Positions 60,801 through 64,000 of a stretch of DNA of 64,000 bases are shown here, piece by piece. Numbering within the stretch: position 1 is the stretch's first letter; the number at the start of each line of letters is the position of its first letter. The stretch is from assembly GCA_964640085.1 (NCBI GenBank), contig CAZXFA010000001.1, positions 248,001 to 312,000 of the forward strand. Reading direction: 5' to 3'. The notes below the pieces were generated by a model. It had not been told where the DNA came from and did no database searches. It was given only the letters and a program-made list of their open reading frames with translations. The translations under genes were made by a program, and so were the position numbers. The stretch comes from CAZXFA01 sp964640085 (GTDB lineage Bacteria; Actinomycetota; UBA4738; HRBIN12).

Positions 60801-62545
60801 GCCCGGACGAGCGAGGACTTGCCGCCGCCGGACGGCCCGACGACCGCGACGAAGCGGGAGCCGTCGCGCTCGTCCCCGAGGCGGGCGAGCAGGTCCCGGC
60901 ACGCGGCGTCGCGGCCGAAGAAGTCACCTGCGTCGGCCTCGTCGAACGGCCGGAGCCCCTTGTACGGGTTCCGCCGCTCGGCGACCGGACCGAGCTTCCG
61001 GGAGCTGGTCGCCGCGGCCCGGAACGCCTCGGCGAACGCGAGGACGTCCGGGTACCGCCGGTCCGGGTCCTTCGAGGTCGCGCGGGCGAGGACCTCGTCC
61101 AGAGGCGCCGGGAGCTCGGGGCGGACCCAGCGGAGCTGAGGGAGCGGCTCGTGCGCGTGGCGTTCGAGGAGCTCCGCAGGCGAGCTCCCAGTGAACGGGT
61201 GACGGCCGGCGAGGCTCTCGTGCAGGACGAGGCCGAGGCCGTACAGGTCCACGAGGGCGGAGACGGTTTCTCCGCGCGCTTCCTCCGGCGAGACGTACCA
61301 GGCCAACGAGTCGCCGATCCCCGATGCCTCCGCGGGGTCCACGAGATCCTTCGCGATCCCGAAGTCGGTGAGGTACGCGTTGCCATCCTCGTCGAACAGG
61401 ACGTTCTCGGGCTTCACGTCCCGATGCACCACCCCCTGACGGTGCGCGGACGCGAGCGCGAGCGCCACCTGCTCGGCCAGACGCGCGGCGCGCTCGGGTG
61501 CGAGCGGCCCGTTCCCGAGCTCGTCGCGCAGGCTCCCGCCCCGGAGGTAGCGCATCACGAGGTAGGCGGCGTCGGGTTCCCGCCAGTAGTCGTGCAGCGG
61601 CACGATGTGCGGGTGCTCGAGGCGGGCGACGAGCTGCGCCTCGACGTCGAACCTCCGGATGAACTCCGGATGGTTGGCGATCTCGCGCCGGATCACTTTG
61701 ACGGCGACCTCGCGGCCGACCTCGGGCTGGTAGGCGCGGTGGACGATGCCGAACGGCCCTCCCCCGATCGCTTCGAGCAGGCGATAACCGCGGAGCGGCT
61801 CGCCGCCCGGATCCAGAGCCGCGTCCTGCCGGAGCACCTGCTGCTGGAGGCGTTGCAGCTCGTGCGAAGGGTCGATCCCGAGCTCGTCGGCCAGCAGGGC
61901 GCGCGCCCGGGCGAAGGCCGTCAGCGCGTCCCCCTGCCGACCCGACCGGTACAGGGCGACGATGAGTTGTCCCCAGAGCCGCTCGCGGAACGGGTGCCGC
62001 GCGACGAGCGTCTCGAGCTCGGGCACGAGCTCGCGGTGACGGCCGAGCGCGAGATCGGCCTCGATCCGCTCCTCGACCGCGGCGAGCCGGAGCTCCTCGA
62101 GCCGAGCGGTCTCGCCGGCCAGCGAGGCGGTGGCCTCCAGGCCGTCGAGCGCGGGCCCGCGCCACAGGTCGAGGGCGCGCCGGAGCGTCTCGGACGCACC
62201 CGCCAGGTCGTGCGGGGCGAGGCCGTGAGCCTCGTCGAGGCGCGCCTGGAACGTGAGCAGGTCGACCTCCTCCGGCTCGGCCCGGAGCTGGTAGCCGGAG
62301 GGCCGGTGCTCGATCCGACCGGCGTCGAGCGCCTTCCGCAGGTTCTTGACGTGCGTCTGGAGCGTGTTCCGTGCCGTGGCCGGGGGGTCGTCGCCCCAGA
62401 GCGCCTCGATCAAACGTTCGACGGTGACCGGACGGTTCGCCTCGAGGAGCAGGTGGGCGAGCAAGATCTGCTGCTTCGGCCCCCTCAGATCGAGGGCGCG
62501 GCCGCCGTCGAGGACCTCAAGCGGCCCGAGCACGTGGAATCGCAT
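57824..62545 (-). CDS. Giant one-polypeptide sensor-regulator: SARP/BTAD, Ser/Thr kinase, STAND NTPase, membrane helix, solute-binding domain
   Basis: 1573 residues. 1-90: winged helix of SARP regulators (LRGPKQQILLAHLLLEANRP); 95-245: BTAD repeats. 254-515: protein kinase with P-loop GGGPFG (261-266), Lys283, HRDVKPEN (374-381) and DFG (394-396). 526-900: STAND NTPase, opening NPYKGLRPF, Walker A GPSGGGKSS (570-578), Walker B LLLVIDQFEEVF (655-666). 955-990: charged coil; 989-1012: single membrane helix. 1165-1573: extracellular solute-binding (sugar-type) domain, including TEVTMLWQNVHQDP and FMIANRR. Related STAND proteins usually carry WD40 repeats there. It probably binds an outside solute and changes transcription or phosphorylation inside. 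Confidence 0.92.
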   Translation of the reverse strand: MRFHVLGPLEVLDGGRALDLRGPKQQILLAHLLLEANRPVTVERLIEALWGDDPPATARNTLQTHVKNLRKALDAGRIEHRPSGYQLRAEPEEVDLLTFQARLDEAHGLAPHDLAGASETLRRALDLWRGPALDGLEATASLAGETARLEELRLAAVEERIEADLALGRHRELVPELETLVARHPFRERLWGQLIVALYRSGRQGDALTAFARARALLADELGIDPSHELQRLQQQVLRQDAALDPGGEPLRGYRLLEAIGGGPFGIVHRAYQPEVGREVAVKVIRREIANHPEFIRRFDVEAQLVARLEHPHIVPLHDYWREPDAAYLVMRYLRGGSLRDELGNGPLAPERAARLAEQVALALASAHRQGVVHRDVKPENVLFDEDGNAYLTDFGIAKDLVDPAEASGIGDSLAWYVSPEEARGETVSALVDLYGLGLVLHESLAGRHPFTGSSPAELLERHAHEPLPQLRWVRPELPAPLDEVLARATSKDPDRRYPDVLAFAEAFRAAATSSRKLGPVAERRNPYKGLRPFDEADAGDFFGRDAACRDLLARLGDERDGSRFVAVVGPSGGGKSSLVRAGLVPALRRGALPGSDRWFVVAFVPGEHPFEELDAALERIAVDARSDRVQRMEAQDGGLLHMAEEILPDGEGELLLVIDQFEEVFTLVRDEERRARFLRAIVTAATDPRSRVRIVATLRADFYDRPLQYRSFGELLGARTYVVTPLSPAELERAIAGPAEAVGVAVDPSLVGEIVAEVADRPAALPLLQYVLTETFDGRGDSTLTFEAYRELGGVSGALAQRAEELYLGLSPSQREAARQLFLRLVGPTDGGTDDTRRRLARSELVSVEGDRAAMESVIDTFGARRLLSFDRDPETRGPTVEVAHEALLREWSRLRGWIESAREDLRVHARLSAAAAEWFEAGRSPDYLLTGGRLDQAEERTTTSSIGLTEREREYLEASVARRDAERGVERERQEREARLERRAFVRMRALVAVLTVASLVAAALTVIAVDRASDVGQERDFARVSALSHASISNMRTDPELAVVLALHAVNLASALGRPVPAEAVEALHWAMQSARIEYPEPDGPTAVLVGPLGEQGVLDLPLSQLFEQARSQVTRELRPSECERFLGTPECPLLPAGAPHGLRAEPVPALHRAPAQPLEGTEVTMLWQNVHQDPALLEPLLLELRRFKARTGIKVTLVDLPEIQTWISSRDVRSAPPDIAFAIPGVIGDLARDDHLVDLGAYVDLEQLRADQSPYLVSLGTVDADGSWPSEDGGLFGAFVQLSVKSLIWYPVPELDTAGYDIPRTLDELMELGRRLIRDGRTPWCLGFESGPGASGWPGTDWIENLVLAEAGGETYDAWTFHRLTFDSAPVRHAFERFGDIAFTGGSVNGGPAGALRASIWDAQLPMIDDPPGCWLYLQATFAEHFLPPGSSGSVTDIFPFPSASGRFPGLIGGGEMVAAFSDRPEVREVVRFLLGPDFGAEMTREGTGFMIANRRFDLANYSPFLRRQAEHLHEALAADAFRFDASDLMPPSIGADNFFDAMMTYLERGPESLDRVLARLDAAWPDEV

Positions 62546-62551
62546 GCGCGG

Positions 62552-62557
62552 ACGGTA
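62552..62557 (-). promoter_or_regulatory. Putative -10 box (TACCGT) for the giant sensor gene
   Basis: On the minus strand TACCGT ends six bases before ATG 62545, with no ribosome site. Leaderless spacing. The 153-base gap to the divergent repeat protein holds no other feature that I can recognise. Confidence 0.5.
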
Positions 62558-62698
62558 GCCGGGTGGGAGCAGGAACGGAATACCTGGTTGGGCGACCTTC
62601 AGCGTTCCTCCAGCGGTCCACCCTCGGTGCTCCATCGGGCTCCGGCATCGTCGCCTCCACGAGCCATCCAGGGCGGATGGCCGGAAGGGAGGTTCGAG

Positions 62699-63178
62699 AT
62701 GGTAACGGTCGTGAGGGAGCGGACGGCCCCCGCGCCGGTGCGGGGTGCCCGTGTCGGGTGGGTGCTGGGTGGGTTCGCGGCGATCGCGATCGCGGCCGTC
62801 GCGATCGCGGCGGTGGCGGTCCTGTCGCAGCGCCCGGGCGCCGGGCCGGTCATCGAGCGCCGTACGGCCTCGCTGTACACGCAGGACGAGCTCGCCGTGG
62901 TCCGGCTCGTCCAGCAGGGCGTGATCCCCCGGGAGACCCTGGAGGGGGAGCCGTTCCGCACGAAGGCGCTCGTGAACCAGGGGCTGATCCCGCGTGGGGC
63001 GGTCGAAGCCGGGATCCCGCTCGCCGGTCCGTTGTACTGCCCCGAGGAGCGGGCGCTGATGCGGGCGGTGGCGGCGGGGCTGGTCCCCGAGGAGGCGCTG
63101 GACTACGAGCGACTGTCGGTCAAGCGGCTCGTCAACCAGGGGCTTGTCCCGCGGGCGGCGGCCGCGCCGTGCCGATAG
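62699..63178 (+). CDS. Membrane-anchored repeat protein of unknown function
   Basis: 159 residues from an ATG behind AAGGGAGG. One hydrophobic helix (about 20-43), then an outside domain of about 110 residues made of an internal duplication: LVQQGVIPRETL (70-81) and LVNQGLIPRGAV (91-102) recur as AVAAGLVPEEAL (123-134) and LVNQGLVPRAAA (144-155), a period of 53 residues. Two Cys (residues 113 and 158) could form a disulfide. No known domain is recognised. Divergent from the giant sensor, so a partner or regulated target is plausible. Confidence 0.75.
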   Translation: MVTVVRERTAPAPVRGARVGWVLGGFAAIAIAAVAIAAVAVLSQRPGAGPVIERRTASLYTQDELAVVRLVQQGVIPRETLEGEPFRTKALVNQGLIPRGAVEAGIPLAGPLYCPEERALMRAVAAGLVPEEALDYERLSVKRLVNQGLVPRAAAAPCR

Positions 63179-63207
63179 CGCGTCGCATCGAAGCGTGGCG
63201 CGGGCCA

Positions 63208-63243
63208 GCGGAGAGGGCGGCCCATCGGGGCCGCCCTCTCCGC
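63208..63243. terminator. Bidirectional hairpin terminator
   Basis: A perfect 16-bp inverted repeat with the loop ATCG between the convergent repeat-protein and DNA-ligase genes. It overlaps the last base of the ligase stop codon. There is no T-run. Confidence 0.8.
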
Positions 63244-64000
63244 TACCCGAGGATCTGGGACAGGTCGTACCGCACGGGCTCCTGCAACTGCTCGAACGTG
63301 CACGACCGGGGGTCGCGGTCCGGGCGCCAGCGCACGAACTGGGCGGTGTGGCGGAACCGCGAGCCCTCCATGTGGTCGAAGCGGACCTCGATCACGAGCT
63401 CGGGGCGGAGCGGGACGAACGAGAGATCCTTGCCGTGGCTCCAGCGGCTGAACTCGGAGCTGCGCGGCGTCCGCGTCTCGGTCACGTACTTGGACCAGTC
63501 CCAGGGGTGGCCCTCGAACGACGTGACGAGCGGCTGGAGCTCCTCGAACAGCCTCCGGCGCCGGGCCATCGGGAACGCGCCGACCACGCCGACGTTCTGG
63601 AGGACGCCCTCATCGTCGTACAGGCCGAGCAGGAGCGAGCCGATCGCCCGCTCGTCGGTCTTGTGGACCCGATAGCCGCCGACCACGCAGTCGGCCGTTC
63701 GGACGTGCTTGACCTTGAACATCACCCGCTTGTCGGGTTGGTACGCGCCGTCGAGCGGCTTGGCGACCACGCCATCCAGACCGGCGCCCTCGAACTCGTC
63801 GAACCACCGCTCGGCCAGGGCCCGGTCGGTCGTCGCCGGCGTGACGTGGATCGGGGAGCCGGCGGCGGCCAGCGCCTTCTCGAGCGCGCGTCGCCGCTCC
63901 CGGAACGGCTCCCGCATCAAGTCGCGGTCGTCGAGCGCGAGCAGGTCGAACGCCACGAGGTGCGCCGGCGTCTCCTCCGCGAGCAGTCGGACGCGGCTCT
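63243..64000 (-). CDS. ATP-dependent DNA ligase (5' end cut by window edge)
   Basis: About 252 codons, missing the N-terminus with the adenylated lysine. Visible motifs: FDLLALDDRDLM (motif IIIa), GLDGVVAK (motif IV), VMFKVKH (motif V with its Lys pair), then the OB-fold domain (ADCVVGGYRVH, GLYDDEGVLQNVGVVG, and VPLRPELVIEVRFDHM). This is the LigC/LigD-ligase type used in end joining and gap repair in actinobacteria. Whether polymerase or nuclease domains are fused upstream cannot be seen. Confidence 0.93.
   Translation of the reverse strand, partial: SRVRLLAEETPAHLVAFDLLALDDRDLMREPFRERRRALEKALAAAGSPIHVTPATTDRALAERWFDEFEGAGLDGVVAKPLDGAYQPDKRVMFKVKHVRTADCVVGGYRVHKTDERAIGSLLLGLYDDEGVLQNVGVVGAFPMARRRRLFEELQPLVTSFEGHPWDWSKYVTETRTPRSSEFSRWSHGKDLSFVPLRPELVIEVRFDHMEGSRFRHTAQFVRWRPDRDPRSCTFEQLQEPVRYDLSQILG

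Noticed and set aside
59393..62698. A 1100-codon open frame on the plus strand opposite the giant sensor
   Set aside because: Antisense shadow sharing the GC-rich third positions; low-complexity composition. Only its last 159 codons, from ATG 62699, are a real gene.
1..64000. tRNA, rRNA, CRISPR, transposon ends, phage genes or an origin of replication
   Set aside because: Looked for by eye on both strands; no convincing cloverleaf, repeat-spacer pattern, transposase, integrase or DnaA-box cluster was found.

Overview
The window is very GC-rich DNA, nearly every gene having G or C at third codon positions, with gene content typical of Actinomycetota: a WS/DGAT wax-ester/triacylglycerol acyltransferase, a SARP/BTAD regulator fused to a Ser/Thr kinase, an ECF42 sigma factor with its DGPF/YCII partner, a WYL regulator, a DrrAB-like exporter, a YtrA-like GntR regulator and a flavin/F420 LLM oxidoreductase. 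No rRNA, tRNA, CRISPR array, phage or IS element was recognised. An uncultured, deep-branching actinobacterium is the best guess, because many genes have no close textbook counterpart. Many genes lacking a Shine-Dalgarno sequence have a TANNNT box 6-9 bases before the start codon, which suggests leaderless transcription.

Layout. Positions 1-3716 are a damaged catabolic block: a glutamine amidotransferase (cut by the window edge), a class III aminotransferase fragment joined to the tail of a short-chain dehydrogenase, the rest of that dehydrogenase on the opposite strand, a DUF1232 protein and a twice-frameshifted aldehyde dehydrogenase. Positions 3731-20400 are mostly housekeeping: a terpene-cyclase-like toroid protein, GreA, a CDP-alcohol phosphatidyltransferase, a Rieske ferredoxin, TrpB2, GNAT, ECF42 with DGPF, an MBOAT/SGNH O-acylation pair, an acyl-CoA dehydrogenase, a CBS protein divergent from MutY, a DUF4349 protein, an LLM oxidoreductase, GntR, a ZIP transporter, and a DUF318-type permease with a TIGR03943-type partner.

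Positions 20411-30963 hold the most unusual locus. Three tandem lipoproteins of the alkaline phosphatase superfamily appear to be circularly permuted. They are translationally coupled and followed by a 1126-residue membrane protein that joins a GT-C-like polytopic half to an MFS half. A fourth, divergently transcribed paralogue has lost the catalytic residues and looks like a pseudoenzyme. The likely theme is cell-envelope or extracytoplasmic phosphodiester/lipid-glycan chemistry, but the substrate is unknown.

Positions 30960-48639 carry hydrolases, DUF1684, AlaX-like, EamA, WS/DGAT, a MoaD/ThiS domain fused to a BNR-repeat propeller, a principal-type sigma factor with a strong terminator, PlsC, an M20 peptidase, adenosine-specific kinase, a SIS isomerase, a secreted HExxH protein, an MscS channel and a cupredoxin lipoprotein. 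Positions 48692-57818 hold another hydrolase, a frameshifted FAD oxidase, WYL, DrrAB-like ABC exporter, YjbR, TetR, a coiled-coil protein with no canonical start codon, an SRPBCC protein, an ECF sigma factor with a SnoaL-like domain and a cupin. Positions 57824-62545 encode one 1573-residue protein: SARP/BTAD, Ser/Thr kinase, STAND NTPase, one membrane helix and an extracellular solute-binding domain, apparently a one-polypeptide nutrient sensor. A small membrane-anchored repeat protein is divergent from it. The window ends in an ATP-dependent DNA ligase cut by the edge.
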